64,000 nucleotides of DNA from Serpens sp035497915 (GCF_035497915.1 NZ_DATJCS010000017.1:62001-126000); one strand, 5' to 3'; shown: positions 1 to 9,341, numbered from the stretch's first letter. Numbers and translations are program-made. The notes: generated from the letters alone by a model not told the origin.

Positions 1-1
1 C

Positions 2-343
2 CTGCTCAGCCGTCCGGCAGGCGACGACTCGCTGATCGTGCGCATCCAGCGCCTGCTCGGCCGCGACTGCCGCCAGTGGCCGGACCTGGAACAGCTGGCC
101 CGCCAGCTCAACTGCAGCCCGCAGACCCTGCGCCGGCGCTTGCGCGAGCAGGGCAGCAGTTTCCAGGTCATCAAGGACCAGCTGCGCCGCGACCGCGCCA
201 TCTACCTGCTCGGCCGCCCGGAACTGTCCATCCAGGAGATCGCCGAGCAACTGGGTTTCTCGGAGGCATCGGCGTTTCACCGGGCGTTTCGCAAATGGAC
301 GCACCTGACGCCCGGCGCCTACCGTGAGCCGGTAGAAAAATGA
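2..343 (+). CDS. AraC-family transcriptional regulator, C-terminal part (5' end outside window)
   Basis: The frame is open from the first bases, so only the last 113 residues are present. They form an AraC/XylS DNA-binding domain with two helix-turn-helix units: the first around LARQLNCSPQTLRRRLREQ, the second around IQEIAEQLGFSEASAFHRAF, ending with the usual W-x-x-L-TPGAYR. The sensor domain lies upstream of the window, so the inducer cannot be guessed. The resemblance to the C-terminus of the complete AraC protein at 17176-18192 suggests the same arabinose-binding-like subfamily. The next gene starts 74 bases downstream on the same strand with no clear terminator between. Confidence 0.9.
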   Translation: MLSRPAGDDSLIVRIQRLLGRDCRQWPDLEQLARQLNCSPQTLRRRLREQGSSFQVIKDQLRRDRAIYLLGRPELSIQEIAEQLGFSEASAFHRAFRKWTHLTPGAYREPVEK

Positions 344-417
344 GACAGAGCCCCGCTTGCAGCCGCTAGCGGAATGGCCAGAATGGAGGCCCTTCGCCTG
401 CCCTGTCCGGATTCGCC

Positions 418-1089
418 ATGCTCCTGTCCCGAGGTTTCAAGTCCATCGTCACCACCTGGCTGGCCGGCCTGCTGGCCCTGCTGCCCCTGACCCTCACCCT
501 GGCGCTGGTCACCTGGATCGTCAGCCTGCTCAACCGCTTCGCCGGCCCGTCCACCGGTGTCGGCCAGTTGTTCGCCGTCCTCGGCTATCCGTTCGTGGAA
601 AGCCCGAAGCTGGCCTACCTGCTCGGCACGCTGATCCTCATCGTCGCCATCTACCCGCTGGGGCTGGCGGTGCAGTTGGGGCTGAAAAAGCCGCTGGCCA
701 GGCTGTTCAAGCTGACGGTCGAGCGCATTCCGCTGCTGGGCAAGCTGTACGGGCTGACTGACCGCTTCGTTGGCCTGCTGGACCAGAAGGAAGACGCCGA
801 CATTGCCGCCATGAGCCCGGTCTGGTGCTTCTTCGGCGGCGACGGCGTGGCGGTGCTGGCGCTGCTGCCCAATCCAGAGCCCGTCGTGATCAACGGTCGA
901 CGCTACCTCGCGGTGCTGGTGCCCACCGCGCCGATCCCGGTGGGTGGCGGCCTGCTGTACATGCCGGTGGAGTGGATCAAGCCGGCGCAGATGGGCATGG
1001 ATACCTTTACCAGCATCTATGTATCGATGGGCATCACCCCGCCCCCCTACCCGCCCGTGGACAGCCGGCCGGCGGAGCGGGTCGACTGA
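418..1089 (+). CDS. DUF502 family inner-membrane protein
   Basis: A protein of 223 residues with two strong hydrophobic segments, at about residues 9-38 and 65-88. They are followed by the family-typical stretch ERIPLLGKLYGLTD (about 102-115) and a soluble beta-rich C-terminal half. This is the DUF502 pattern. The biochemical role of the family is unknown, although some plant relatives are membrane-trafficking proteins. The ribosome-binding site before the ATG is weak (GGATTCGCC). The stop codon abuts the stop of the convergent MFS gene with no spacer, so the two transcripts must overlap at their 3' ends. Confidence 0.85.
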   Translation: MLLSRGFKSIVTTWLAGLLALLPLTLTLALVTWIVSLLNRFAGPSTGVGQLFAVLGYPFVESPKLAYLLGTLILIVAIYPLGLAVQLGLKKPLARLFKLTVERIPLLGKLYGLTDRFVGLLDQKEDADIAAMSPVWCFFGGDGVAVLALLPNPEPVVINGRRYLAVLVPTAPIPVGGGLLYMPVEWIKPAQMGMDTFTSIYVSMGITPPPYPPVDSRPAERVD

Positions 1090-2286
1090 TCAGCCCCGGG
1101 CCAGGCGCAGGCTCTGCAGGCTGGCCAGCAGGAACACGCCGGACAGCAGCACCAGCAGCGGCAACCAGCCGGCGTGGCTCCATACCCACCCGCCGCAATA
1201 GCCGATGACACTGGAGCCCAGGTAATAGGCGCACAGGTACAGGGCCGAGGCCTGCGCCTTGGCGCCCCGGGCACGCTGGCCGACCTGGCCGCTGGCCACC
1301 GCATGGGTGGCAAAGAAGCCCAGGGTCACCAGGCCGAGGCCGAGCGCCACCGCCGGCAGCCAGGGCAGCGCGCACAGCGTCACACCCAGCAGCATGATCA
1401 TCAGGCCGCCCAGCATCACGCGCGGCGCGCCGAAGCGCGGCACCAGCCGCCCGCCCCAGCCGGCGCTGAGGATGCCGAGCAGATAGACGGTGAACAGCAA
1501 GCCGATCACCGTCGAGGACAAGCCGAACGGTGCCGCCGCCAGGCGGAAGCCAATGTAGTTGAACAGCGCAACGAAGCCGCCCATCAGCAGGAAGGCGATG
1601 CTGAACAGGATGCGCAGCTCGCGGTTGGCCAGGTGCAGGCGGAAGTTGCCCAGCAGCGTGCGCAGCGACAGCGGCTGCGCGCGGAAATGCCGCGACGGCG
1701 GCAGCAGCCAGTGGAACAGCAGCAGCGCCAGCAGACCGAGACCGGCGATGCCGCCGAGCGCCAGCTCCCAGCCACCCAGATCGGCGAACAGGCCGGCCAG
1801 CAGGCGACCGAGCAGGCCGCCCAGCGCGGTACCGCCGATATAGAGTCCCATCGCCGCCGGCAGCGAGGGCGGATCGAACTCCTCGCCCACATACGCCATG
1901 GCCAGCGCCGGCAGGCCGCTGAGCGCCAGTCCCAGCAGGGTGCGCAACACCAGCAGCGCCTGCCAGTCGTCCACCAGGGCGCTGGCGATGCCCAGCACGC
2001 TGGCCAGACCCAGGGCGGCGACCATCACCGGCTTGCGCCCCCAGCTCTCGGCCAGCGCGCCGGCCACCAGCATGGCCAGCGCCAGGCTCAGGGTGGTCAG
2101 CGACAGGACCAGGCTGCTGCTCGCGGCGGACACGCGAAAGTGCGCCGCCAGCAGGGGAAGCAGCGGTTGCACGCAGTACAGGAGGGCGAAGGTGGCAAAA
2201 CCGGCACAGAACAGCGCCAGGGTGGCCCGGCGGTAATCGGCACTGCCGCGCTGGATATAGCCGGCAGAATCGGAAGGAGCAGACAT
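1090..2286 (-). CDS. MFS transporter, Bcr/YnfM-like drug or metabolite exporter
   Basis: A protein of 398 residues with the twelve-helix hydrophobicity pattern of the major facilitator superfamily. Helix 2 is followed by AESWGRKP, the loop motif between helices 2 and 3. A short hydrophilic N-terminus precedes helix 1 (ATLALFCAGFATFALLYCVQ). This fits the 12-TM proton-coupled efflux group that includes YnfM and arabinose-efflux-like permeases; the substrate cannot be deduced. The ATG at 2284-2286 was chosen because the frame upstream is a shadow of the divergent dienelactone hydrolase gene. The 144-base gap to that gene must hold both promoters. Confidence 0.85.
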   Translation of the reverse strand: MSAPSDSAGYIQRGSADYRRATLALFCAGFATFALLYCVQPLLPLLAAHFRVSAASSSLVLSLTTLSLALAMLVAGALAESWGRKPVMVAALGLASVLGIASALVDDWQALLVLRTLLGLALSGLPALAMAYVGEEFDPPSLPAAMGLYIGGTALGGLLGRLLAGLFADLGGWELALGGIAGLGLLALLLFHWLLPPSRHFRAQPLSLRTLLGNFRLHLANRELRILFSIAFLLMGGFVALFNYIGFRLAAAPFGLSSTVIGLLFTVYLLGILSAGWGGRLVPRFGAPRVMLGGLMIMLLGVTLCALPWLPAVALGLGLVTLGFFATHAVASGQVGQRARGAKAQASALYLCAYYLGSSVIGYCGGWVWSHAGWLPLLVLLSGVFLLASLQSLRLARG

Positions 2287-2430
2287 TCGGGTAAAGCACT
2301 CGCAGTTCGCCCGGACAAGGGCGGCGCGCAGCCTACCACTTCTCCCCCCGCCCTGCAGGACAAAATGACACAGGGAACCTGCGGACGATCTCAGTGCCTC
2401 CTTGATAAGTCCCGCAGCGGAGAAAACGTC

Positions 2431-3195
2431 ATGAGCATCCCCTCTTCCGACGGCCTTGCCCAGGCCGAAATCCACACCCGCGAACTGACCTACCAGAGCG
2501 CCGACGGTACGGCGCTGCGGGGCTACCTGGCCAGCGACGAAGCCGAGCATGGACCGCGCCCGGGCATCCTGGTGGCACCCGAGTTCTGGGGACTCAACGA
2601 CTACATTCAGCGCCGTACCCGCGAACTGGCGGCGCTCGGCTACGCCGCGCTGGCGCTGGACATGTACGGCGAGGGCAGGACCACCACCGACCCGGGCGAG
2701 GCCCGCACCCTCATGCAGGCCGCCACGGCCAGCGTGGAAATCACCCGGCAGCGCTTCGAGGCGGCGCTGGATCTGCTGCTGCGCCAGCCGGAAGTCGACC
2801 CGCGTCGTATCGGCGCGATCGGTTACTGCTTCGGCGGCAAGCTGGTACTCGACATGGCCCGCCAGGGGCTGCCACTGGCGGGCGTGGTCAGCTTCCATGG
2901 CCGGCTGGCGCCGACGGTGCCGGCGACCCCAGGCAGCGTCAGGGCACGCATTCTGGTGGAACACGGCGAGGCAGACAGCATGACCACGTCCGAGCAGTTG
3001 CAGGCGTTCCAGGACGAGATGCGCGAGGCGGGTGCGGACTACCGGCTGGTGATCCACCCCGGCGCTCGCCACGGCTTCACCAACCCGCAGGCCGACCAGC
3101 GGCGCACGGCGACGCTCGATATCGGCTATCAGCGGGAAGCCGATGAGCGCTCGTGGCAAGACATGAAGGCGTTCTTTGCGGAGGTGTTCGTGTAA
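2431..3195 (+). CDS. Dienelactone hydrolase family protein
   Basis: An alpha/beta hydrolase of 254 residues. The catalytic triad of the dienelactone hydrolase family is visible: Cys133 in GAIGYCFGG, Asp182 in HGEADSMT and His214 in HPGARHGFTNP. Glu51 in APEFWGLN matches the glutamate that activates the cysteine in DLH. It is probably a cytoplasmic hydrolase of cyclic lactones or related esters. No chlorocatechol pathway genes lie nearby, so the physiological substrate is open. The start ATG is preceded by GGAG at 8 bases. It diverges from the MFS gene, which may be functionally linked. Confidence 0.88.
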   Translation: MSIPSSDGLAQAEIHTRELTYQSADGTALRGYLASDEAEHGPRPGILVAPEFWGLNDYIQRRTRELAALGYAALALDMYGEGRTTTDPGEARTLMQAATASVEITRQRFEAALDLLLRQPEVDPRRIGAIGYCFGGKLVLDMARQGLPLAGVVSFHGRLAPTVPATPGSVRARILVEHGEADSMTTSEQLQAFQDEMREAGADYRLVIHPGARHGFTNPQADQRRTATLDIGYQREADERSWQDMKAFFAEVFV

Positions 3196-3222
3196 GGCGG
3201 TTGGCGCTGTTCCGGCCGCTGC

Positions 3223-3366
3223 GGTGGCCAATGTGTGGCGTTGACCACCCTACGTTCTGGCGGAAGCGGACGTTGTGGGGCCGGGTTTATCCCGGCCGAC
3301 GAAGGTAGGCGCAACACCCTGCGCCGGCCTGACTCCGTAGGCCCGGTGTAAGCCGACCCCACAGGT
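3223..3366. repeat. Composite repeat: hairpin motif plus inverted REP pair (reverse orientation)
   Basis: From left to right it holds a hairpin GGTGGCCAATGTG..GCGTTGACCACC (about 3223-3252), then a REP palindrome at 3274-3300 with core GGCCGGGTTTATCCCGGCC, then a second, degenerate REP in opposite orientation at about 3340-3366. Read on the minus strand, the order equals the copies at 33793 and 36638. It fills most of the 246-base gap between the hydrolase gene and the rpsA terminator. No coding potential is seen here. Confidence 0.8.
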
Positions 3367-3392
3367 GAGCCGCGCCCGGTATTCGCAGCAAC

Positions 3393-3421
3393 AAAAAAGG
3401 GCGACCGAAGTCGCCCTTTTT
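3393..3421 (-). terminator. Rho-independent terminator of rpsA
   Basis: A perfect stem GGGCGAC / GTCGCCC with a four-base loop, flanked by a run of A on the left and T on the right. Read on the minus strand it ends in a T tract just after rpsA, closing the gyrA-to-rpsA supra-operon. The flanking runs could also let it work on the plus strand. Confidence 0.9.
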
Positions 3422-3441
3422 CATCAGCAGGAAATCAGAAC

Positions 3442-5124
3442 TTAGTTCTGGTTTTCCATCTGAGCACGGATCAGATCACCAATGGTGGTCGGACCGGTGG
3501 TCTCGGTTTCCTGCTTGGTACGCAGTTCCTTCATCGCGTCCTTCTCGTCCTCGACATCCTTGGACTTGATGGACAGGCTGATGACGCGGGACTTGCGGTC
3601 GATGCTGATGATCTTGGCTTCGACTTCGTCGCCTTCCTTCAGCACGTTACGGGCGTCTTCGACGCGGTCACGGCTGATTTCGGAAGCCTTCAGGGTGGCT
3701 TCGATGTCGTTGCCCAGGTCGATGACCGCGCCCTTGGCGTCAACTTCCTTCACGGTGCCGCGAACGATGCTGCCCTTCTCGTGGGAGGAGGCATAGCTGG
3801 AGAACGGATCGTCTTCCAGTTGCTTGATACCCAGGGAGATGCGCTCACGCTCCGGATCGACGGAGAGGATGACGGTTTCCAGCTCGTCGCCCTTCTTGAA
3901 GCGGCGAACGGCTTCTTCACCCGGCTCGTTCCAGGAGATGTCGGACAGGTGAACCAGACCGTCGATGCCGCCGTCCAGGCCGATGAAGATACCGAAATCG
4001 GTGATCGACTTGATGGTGCCGGAGATCTTGTCGCCCTTGTTGAAGCTGGACGAGAAGTCTTCCCACGGGTTGGACTTGCACTGCTTGATGCCCAGGGAGA
4101 TACGACGACGCTCTTCGTCGATATCCAGGACCATGACTTCCACTTCGTCGCCGACCTGAACGACCTTGGACGGGTGGATGTTCTTGTTGGTCCAGTCCAT
4201 TTCGGACACGTGCACCAGACCCTCGACGCCTTCTTCCAGCTCGGCGAAGCAGCCGTAGTCGGTCAGGTTGGTGACGCGAGCCTGAACACGGGTGCCTTCC
4301 GGATAACGGGCCTTGATGGCGACCCACGGATCTTCGCCCAGCTGCTTCAGACCCAAGGAGACGCGGTTGCGCTCGCGGTCGAACTTCAGCACCTTGACGT
4401 CGATCTCGTCGCCAACGTTGACGATTTCCGACGGATGCTTGATGCGCTTCCAGGCCATGTCGGTGATGTGCAGCAGGCCGTCCACGCCGCCCAGGTCGAC
4501 GAACGCGCCGTAGTCGGTGAGGTTCTTGACGATACCCTTGACCTGCTGGCCTTCCTGCAGGGATTCCAGCAGAGCTTCACGCTCGGCGCTGTTCTCGGCT
4601 TCCAGGACGCTGCGACGGGAAACGACAACGTTGTTGCGCTTCTGGTCGAGCTTGATGACCTTGAATTCCAGTTCCTTGCCTTCCAGGTGAGTGGTATCAC
4701 GCACCGGACGCACGTCGACCAGGGAACCCGGCAGGAACGCGCGGATGCCGTTGACGTCGACGGTGAAGCCGCCCTTCACCTTGCCATTGATGACGCCCTT
4801 GACCACTTCTTCAGCAGCGAAAGCAGCTTCCAGAACGATCCAGCACTCGGCGCGCTTGGCTTTTTCGCGGGACAGCTTGGTTTCACCGAAGCCGTCTTCC
4901 ACCGCGTCCAGCGCGACGTGAACTTCGTCACCTACCTTGATGGTCAGCTCGCCCTGTTCGTTATAGAACTGCTCGACCGGGATGACGCCCTCGGACTTCA
5001 GGCCGGCGTGGACGGTGACCCAGTCACCATCGATGTCGACCACGATGCCGGTGATGATGGCACCGGGCTGCATGTCCAGGGACTTCAGGCTTTCTTCAAA
5101 AAGTTCTGCAAAGCTTTCGCTCAT
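3442..5124 (-). CDS. rpsA: 30S ribosomal protein S1
   Basis: A protein of 560 residues, the length usual for gammaproteobacterial S1. It contains six S1 OB-fold repeats (roughly 21-87, 105-171, 192-260, 277-347, 364-434 and 451-520). The repeats show recurring motifs such as TDYGAFVDLGG, GLLHITDM and RISLGIKQ. S1 binds mRNA leaders and delivers them to the 30S subunit. The ATG has an AGGA ribosome-binding site six bases upstream. It lies downstream of cmk after a 144-base leader, as in many proteobacteria, where the leader supports a separate promoter and S1 autoregulation; that regulation is inferred, not visible. Confidence 0.98.
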   Translation of the reverse strand: MSESFAELFEESLKSLDMQPGAIITGIVVDIDGDWVTVHAGLKSEGVIPVEQFYNEQGELTIKVGDEVHVALDAVEDGFGETKLSREKAKRAECWIVLEAAFAAEEVVKGVINGKVKGGFTVDVNGIRAFLPGSLVDVRPVRDTTHLEGKELEFKVIKLDQKRNNVVVSRRSVLEAENSAEREALLESLQEGQQVKGIVKNLTDYGAFVDLGGVDGLLHITDMAWKRIKHPSEIVNVGDEIDVKVLKFDRERNRVSLGLKQLGEDPWVAIKARYPEGTRVQARVTNLTDYGCFAELEEGVEGLVHVSEMDWTNKNIHPSKVVQVGDEVEVMVLDIDEERRRISLGIKQCKSNPWEDFSSSFNKGDKISGTIKSITDFGIFIGLDGGIDGLVHLSDISWNEPGEEAVRRFKKGDELETVILSVDPERERISLGIKQLEDDPFSSYASSHEKGSIVRGTVKEVDAKGAVIDLGNDIEATLKASEISRDRVEDARNVLKEGDEVEAKIISIDRKSRVISLSIKSKDVEDEKDAMKELRTKQETETTGPTTIGDLIRAQMENQN

Positions 5125-5268
5125 GTTGATTCCTGTTGTTCAAGGCGGTGGATCCGCCCAAAGCCACACTCCAGCCAAATGTGGGTTCGTTCATGTAAAA
5201 GACGCTCGCAGGACATGGACTGGTTCCCTGCAAGCTTCCTTGCGATCCTTCGTGGCGAAGCGATCGAC

Positions 5269-5952
5269 TTACCCGACGAGTCCGCGGGCAGCGGCTTCGC
5301 CAAGAATTCTTTCGAGCACCTGCTCGATGCTCAGTTCGGTCGAGTCCAGCAGCAGCGCATCGTCAGCCGGCTTGAGCGGCGCGGTGGCCCGCTGCGTGTC
5401 GCGCTCATCGCGCGCGCGGATCTCCTCGAAAAGACCCGCGAGGTTAACAGCCTCGCCCTTTTCCTTCAACTGAAGATAGCGGCGACGTGCGCGCTCTTCC
5501 ACGCTGGCCGTCAGGAAAATCTTCAGCGGCGCGTCAGGAAACACCACCGTGCCCATGTCGCGACCGTCGGCGATCAGCCCGGGCGCGGCCCGGAAGGCGC
5601 GCTGGCGGTCCAGCAGTGCGGCGCGCACCGCCGGCAGCGCGGCGACCTTGGAGGCGCCGGCGCCAGCCTGCTCGGTGCGGATGGCACGGGTGACATCCTC
5701 GCCGTCGAGCAGCGTGATCTGTTCCTGGCCGGGCTGGCCGGGGATGAATTGCACGTCCAGACGCGCGGCCAGCTCCACCAGCCGCGCCTCGTCGGCCAGG
5801 TCGATGCCGTGCTTGCCGGCCCCATGGGCCAGCAGACGATAGATGGCGCCCGAATCCAGCAGATTCCAGCCCAGGCGGTTGGCCAGCAGGCCGGCCAGGG
5901 TGCCCTTGCCCGAGCCGCTCGGCCCATCGAGCGCGATGACGGGAGCGGTCAT
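5269..5952 (-). CDS. cmk: Cytidylate kinase
   Basis: A protein of 227 residues that phosphorylates CMP and dCMP to the diphosphates for nucleotide and lipid precursor supply. The P-loop GPSGSGKGT lies at residues 10-18 and is followed by LAGLLANRLGW. The central region has DGRDMGTVVFPDAPLKIFL, the characteristic CMP-binding and aspartate motif, then ASVEERARRRY in the LID. The start codon lies one base downstream of the tyrA-aroA stop codon, so the two are almost certainly co-transcribed. rpsA follows downstream. Length and context are standard for Pseudomonas. Confidence 0.97.
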   Translation of the reverse strand: MTAPVIALDGPSGSGKGTLAGLLANRLGWNLLDSGAIYRLLAHGAGKHGIDLADEARLVELAARLDVQFIPGQPGQEQITLLDGEDVTRAIRTEQAGAGASKVAALPAVRAALLDRQRAFRAAPGLIADGRDMGTVVFPDAPLKIFLTASVEERARRRYLQLKEKGEAVNLAGLFEEIRARDERDTQRATAPLKPADDALLLDSTELSIEQVLERILGEAAARGLVG

Positions 5953-5953
5953 G

Positions 5954-8188
5954 TCAGGACTCCTTGGCTACGCGGATGCCCACCTGCTCGGCCAGGGCCA
6001 GGAAGTTGGGAAACGAGGTGGCGACGTTGGCGCAGTCGTGGATGCGGATCGGCGCCGTGGCGCGCAGCGAGGCGACGCTGAACGACATGGCGATGCGGTG
6101 ATCGCCGTGCGCCCAGACTTCGCCGCCGCCGATCGGGCCGCCGTGGATGACGATGCCGTCCGGGGTCGGCTCAGCCTTCACGCCCAGCGCCTGCAGGCCA
6201 TCGGCCATGACCTGGATGCGGTCGGATTCCTTGACGCGCAGTTCCTCGGCGCCGCGCAGCACGGTGCGCCCTTCGGCGCAGGCGGCGGCGATGAACAGCA
6301 CCGGGAATTCGTCGATGGCCAGCGGCACCAGATCCTCGGGGATGTCGATGCCCTTGAGCTTCGCCGAGCGCACGCGCAGATCGGCCACCGGCTCGCCGCC
6401 GACTTCACGTTGATTCTCCAGGGTGATGTCGCCGCCCATCAGACGGAGGATGTCGATCACCCCGGTGCGGGTCGGGTTGATGCCCACGTGCTCCAGCACC
6501 AGCTCGGCGCCCTCGGCGATGCTGGCCGCGACCAGGAAGAACGCGGCCGAGGAAATGTCCGCCGGCACCTCGATCTGGGTGGCCGTCAGTTTGTGGCCGC
6601 TTTCGACCTTGGCGGTGGCGCCGTCGACCTCGACCGGGTAACCGAAACCACGCAGCATGCGCTCGGTGTGGTCGCGGGTCGGTGCCGGCTCGGTCACCGC
6701 GGTTTCCCCGGCGGCGTACAGGCCGGCCAGCAGCAGGCAGGATTTCACCTGGGCGCTGGCCATCGGCATCTCGTAGTGCATGCCGGTCAGTTTCTGGCCG
6801 CCGCGAATGGTCAGCGGCGGACGACCTTCGGGACCGGTTTCGATCACCGCACCCATCGCGCGCAGCGGCTTGGCGACACGGTTCATCGGCCGCTTGGACA
6901 GCGACGGGTCGCCGGTCAGCGTGGTGTCGAACGGCTGCGCGGCCAGCAAGCCGGAGAGCAGGCGCATCGAGGTGCCGGAGTTGCCCATGTACAGCGGACC
7001 GGCCGGCGCCTTCAGGCCGTGCAGACCGACGCCGTGCACGGTGACGCGGCCCTTGTGCGGGCCTTCGATGACCACGCCCATGTCGCGGAACGCCTGGATG
7101 GTGGCCAGCGCGTCCTCGCCTTCGAGGAAGCCCTGCACTTCGGTCACGCCATCGGCCAGCGAGCCGAGCAGAATCGAGCGGTGGGAGATGGACTTGTCGC
7201 CCGGCACGCGGATTCGGCCGTTGACGCTGCCGCCCGGCTGGGCGAGGAAGATCAGATCATTGTTGGAATGCATGGCGTCCACATAGGCCCGGCGGGCCAG
7301 GATTTTGCTGAAATGCTCGCGGGCCACCCGGGCGCGGGTGAACACGCCCAGCAGGTGATGCCCATCCCCTTCGACCACCGCGGCGCGCAGGGCGTCGAGG
7401 TCGTCGCGAAAATCGTCCAGCGCCTGCAGCACGGCGTCCCGGTTGGCCAGGAAGATGTCGTGCCACATCAATGGATCGCTGCCGGCGATGCGCGTGAAGT
7501 CGCGAAAGCCGCCGGCGGCGTAGCGGAATATCTCCAGGTTCTCGTTGCGCTTGGCCAGCGAGTCCACCAGCGTGTAGGCCAGCAGGTGCGGCAGATGGCT
7601 GGTGGCGGCCAGCACCTGGTCGTGGTGCGCCACGTCCATGTGCTCGACATCGGCATCCAGCGCGCGCCACAGGTGGTCGACCAGCGCCAGGGCGTCGGGA
7701 TCGGTCTCCGCCACCGGCGTGAGAATCACCTTGTGGCGGCGGAACAGCTTCGGATTGGCCGCCGTCACACCGCTCTGTTCGGACCCGGCAATCGGATGAC
7801 CGGGCACGAAGCGCGCCGGCATGTGACCGAACACCTGGCGCGCGGCGCGCACCAGGTTGCCCTTGGCGCTGCCCACGTCGGTGATTATCGCCTGGCCGAG
7901 ATCGAGCCTGGCCAGCTGCGCCAGCACCTTTTCCATGACCAGGATCGGCACCGCCAGCTGGATCACGTCGGCGCCCTGGCAGGCGACGGCCAGCTCGGCC
8001 TCGCAGCGATCGACCACGCCCAGCTCCACCGCCAGGCGGCGGGACTCGGGGTCCAGGTCGACGCCCACCACCTCGCGGAACAGGCCGGTGGCGCGGATGC
8101 CCTTGGCGAAGGAACCGCCGATCAGGCCCAGGCCGACCACCACCAGGCGGCCGAGCCGCGCCTCGTTGGGGTGCTTGAGATCAGCCAC
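5954..8188 (-). CDS. tyrA-aroA: Bifunctional prephenate dehydrogenase / 3-phosphoshikimate 1-carboxyvinyltransferase
   Basis: A fusion protein of 744 residues. Residues 1-305 are a TyrA-type dehydrogenase with the NAD-binding motif VVGLGLIGGSFA and the substrate-site stretch FVPGHPIAGSEQSG. From about residue 306 a complete EPSP synthase follows, with GDKSISHRSILLGSLADG, NSGTSMRLLSG and the late RVKESDR motif. It catalyses the step from shikimate-3-phosphate to EPSP and prephenate to hydroxyphenylpyruvate. The start is GTG (8186-8188) and overlaps the end of hisC by eight bases, implying translational coupling. The fusion is normal in Pseudomonas. Confidence 0.95.
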   Translation of the reverse strand: MADLKHPNEARLGRLVVVGLGLIGGSFAKGIRATGLFREVVGVDLDPESRRLAVELGVVDRCEAELAVACQGADVIQLAVPILVMEKVLAQLARLDLGQAIITDVGSAKGNLVRAARQVFGHMPARFVPGHPIAGSEQSGVTAANPKLFRRHKVILTPVAETDPDALALVDHLWRALDADVEHMDVAHHDQVLAATSHLPHLLAYTLVDSLAKRNENLEIFRYAAGGFRDFTRIAGSDPLMWHDIFLANRDAVLQALDDFRDDLDALRAAVVEGDGHHLLGVFTRARVAREHFSKILARRAYVDAMHSNNDLIFLAQPGGSVNGRIRVPGDKSISHRSILLGSLADGVTEVQGFLEGEDALATIQAFRDMGVVIEGPHKGRVTVHGVGLHGLKAPAGPLYMGNSGTSMRLLSGLLAAQPFDTTLTGDPSLSKRPMNRVAKPLRAMGAVIETGPEGRPPLTIRGGQKLTGMHYEMPMASAQVKSCLLLAGLYAAGETAVTEPAPTRDHTERMLRGFGYPVEVDGATAKVESGHKLTATQIEVPADISSAAFFLVAASIAEGAELVLEHVGINPTRTGVIDILRLMGGDITLENQREVGGEPVADLRVRSAKLKGIDIPEDLVPLAIDEFPVLFIAAACAEGRTVLRGAEELRVKESDRIQVMADGLQALGVKAEPTPDGIVIHGGPIGGGEVWAHGDHRIAMSFSVASLRATAPIRIHDCANVATSFPNFLALAEQVGIRVAKES

Positions 8189-9290
8189 GCAGCACGTGCT
8201 CCAGCGCGTCGAGGAAACGGGCGTTCTCCGCCTCGGTGCCCACCGACACGCGCAGGAAGGTCGGCATCGCGTAGCCGGCCACCGGCCGCACGATCACGCC
8301 CTGGCGCAGCAGCGCGGCGTTGATCGGCGCGGCGTCGCGGCCGAAGTCCACGGCCAGGAAGTTGCCGCGCGAGGGAATCCAGCTCAGCCCCAGTGCCTGC
8401 AGGCCAGCTTCCAGCTGGCGCATGCCGGCGCGGTTGACCTGGCGGCTGCGCAGCACGTAGTCCTCGTCGTCCAGCGCGGCGCTTGCGGCGACCAGCGCCA
8501 GGCTGTTCACGTTGAACGGCAGGCGCACGCGGTTCAGCACGCCGGCGATGGCTGCCGAAGACGCGCCGTAGCCGATGCGCAGGCCGGCCAGGCCGTAGGC
8601 CTTGCACAGGGTGCGCGAGACCAGCAGGTTCGGGTAGCGGGACAGGTACGAGAGACCGTTGGGCAGCTCGCCCGGCTCGGAGAACTCGATATAGGCCTCG
8701 TCCAGCACCACCACGACATGCTCCGGCACTCGGGACAGGAAGCGTTCCAGCGCTTCGGCACCGAACCAGGTGCCGGTCGGATTGTTCGGGTTGGCGACGT
8801 AGGCGACCCGGGTGTTGGCGTCCATGGCGGCGATCAGGCCATCCAGGTCATGGCCATAGTCGATGGCCGGCACCACGCGGCTTTCCGCGCCAACAGCCTG
8901 GGTGGAGATTGGGTAGGCGGCAAATGCATGGGCGCTGAATACGGCGTTGAGGCCCGGCGCCAGGAAGGCACGCGCCACCAGGTCGATGATGTCGTTGGAA
9001 CCGTTGCCCAGGGTGATGCCCGCCGGGTCGATGGCGAACTTGCCGGCCAGCTTCTGCTTCAGGGCATAGCCGCTGCCATCGGGGTAACGGGTCAGTTCGG
9101 GCAGCGCGTCCTGGATGGCGGCCAGCGCCTTCGGGCTCGGGCCCAGCGGGTTCTCGTTGCTGGCCAGCTTGACGATCTGTGCCGGGTCCATGCCCAGCTC
9201 GCGGGCCAGTTCCTCGATCGGCTTGCCGGTGACGTAAGGGGACAGCTTCTGTACGCCCGGCACGGCCAGGGCAAGGAAATCAGCACTCAT
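8181..9290 (-). CDS. hisC: Histidinol-phosphate / aromatic aminotransferase
   Basis: A class I/II PLP aminotransferase of 369 residues. Family marks include KLASNENPLGPSPKA near the N-terminus, ANPNNPTG, VVVLDEAYIEF and the PLP lysine in SRTLCKAYGLAGLRIGYG. In Pseudomonas this copy, often called hisC2, sits in the aromatic supra-operon and can transaminate aromatic keto acids as well as imidazole-acetol phosphate. Its place between pheA and tyrA-aroA supports a role in phenylalanine and tyrosine synthesis. The ATG is 51 bases after the pheA stop, and the gene overlaps tyrA-aroA. Confidence 0.93.
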   Translation of the reverse strand: MSADFLALAVPGVQKLSPYVTGKPIEELARELGMDPAQIVKLASNENPLGPSPKALAAIQDALPELTRYPDGSGYALKQKLAGKFAIDPAGITLGNGSNDIIDLVARAFLAPGLNAVFSAHAFAAYPISTQAVGAESRVVPAIDYGHDLDGLIAAMDANTRVAYVANPNNPTGTWFGAEALERFLSRVPEHVVVVLDEAYIEFSEPGELPNGLSYLSRYPNLLVSRTLCKAYGLAGLRIGYGASSAAIAGVLNRVRLPFNVNSLALVAASAALDDEDYVLRSRQVNRAGMRQLEAGLQALGLSWIPSRGNFLAVDFGRDAAPINAALLRQGVIVRPVAGYAMPTFLRVSVGTEAENARFLDALEHVLRG

Positions 9291-9341
9291 GCGTATAGCC
9301 TCGACGGCCAGCGGGCCCCGCGTCGGAGCCCGCCGAAAAGA

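Noticed and set aside
1174..2430. A long plus-strand frame fused to the dienelactone hydrolase gene
   Set aside because: It runs opposite the MFS transporter and has Gln/Arg/His-rich filler. The real gene begins at 2431 with a ribosome-binding site.
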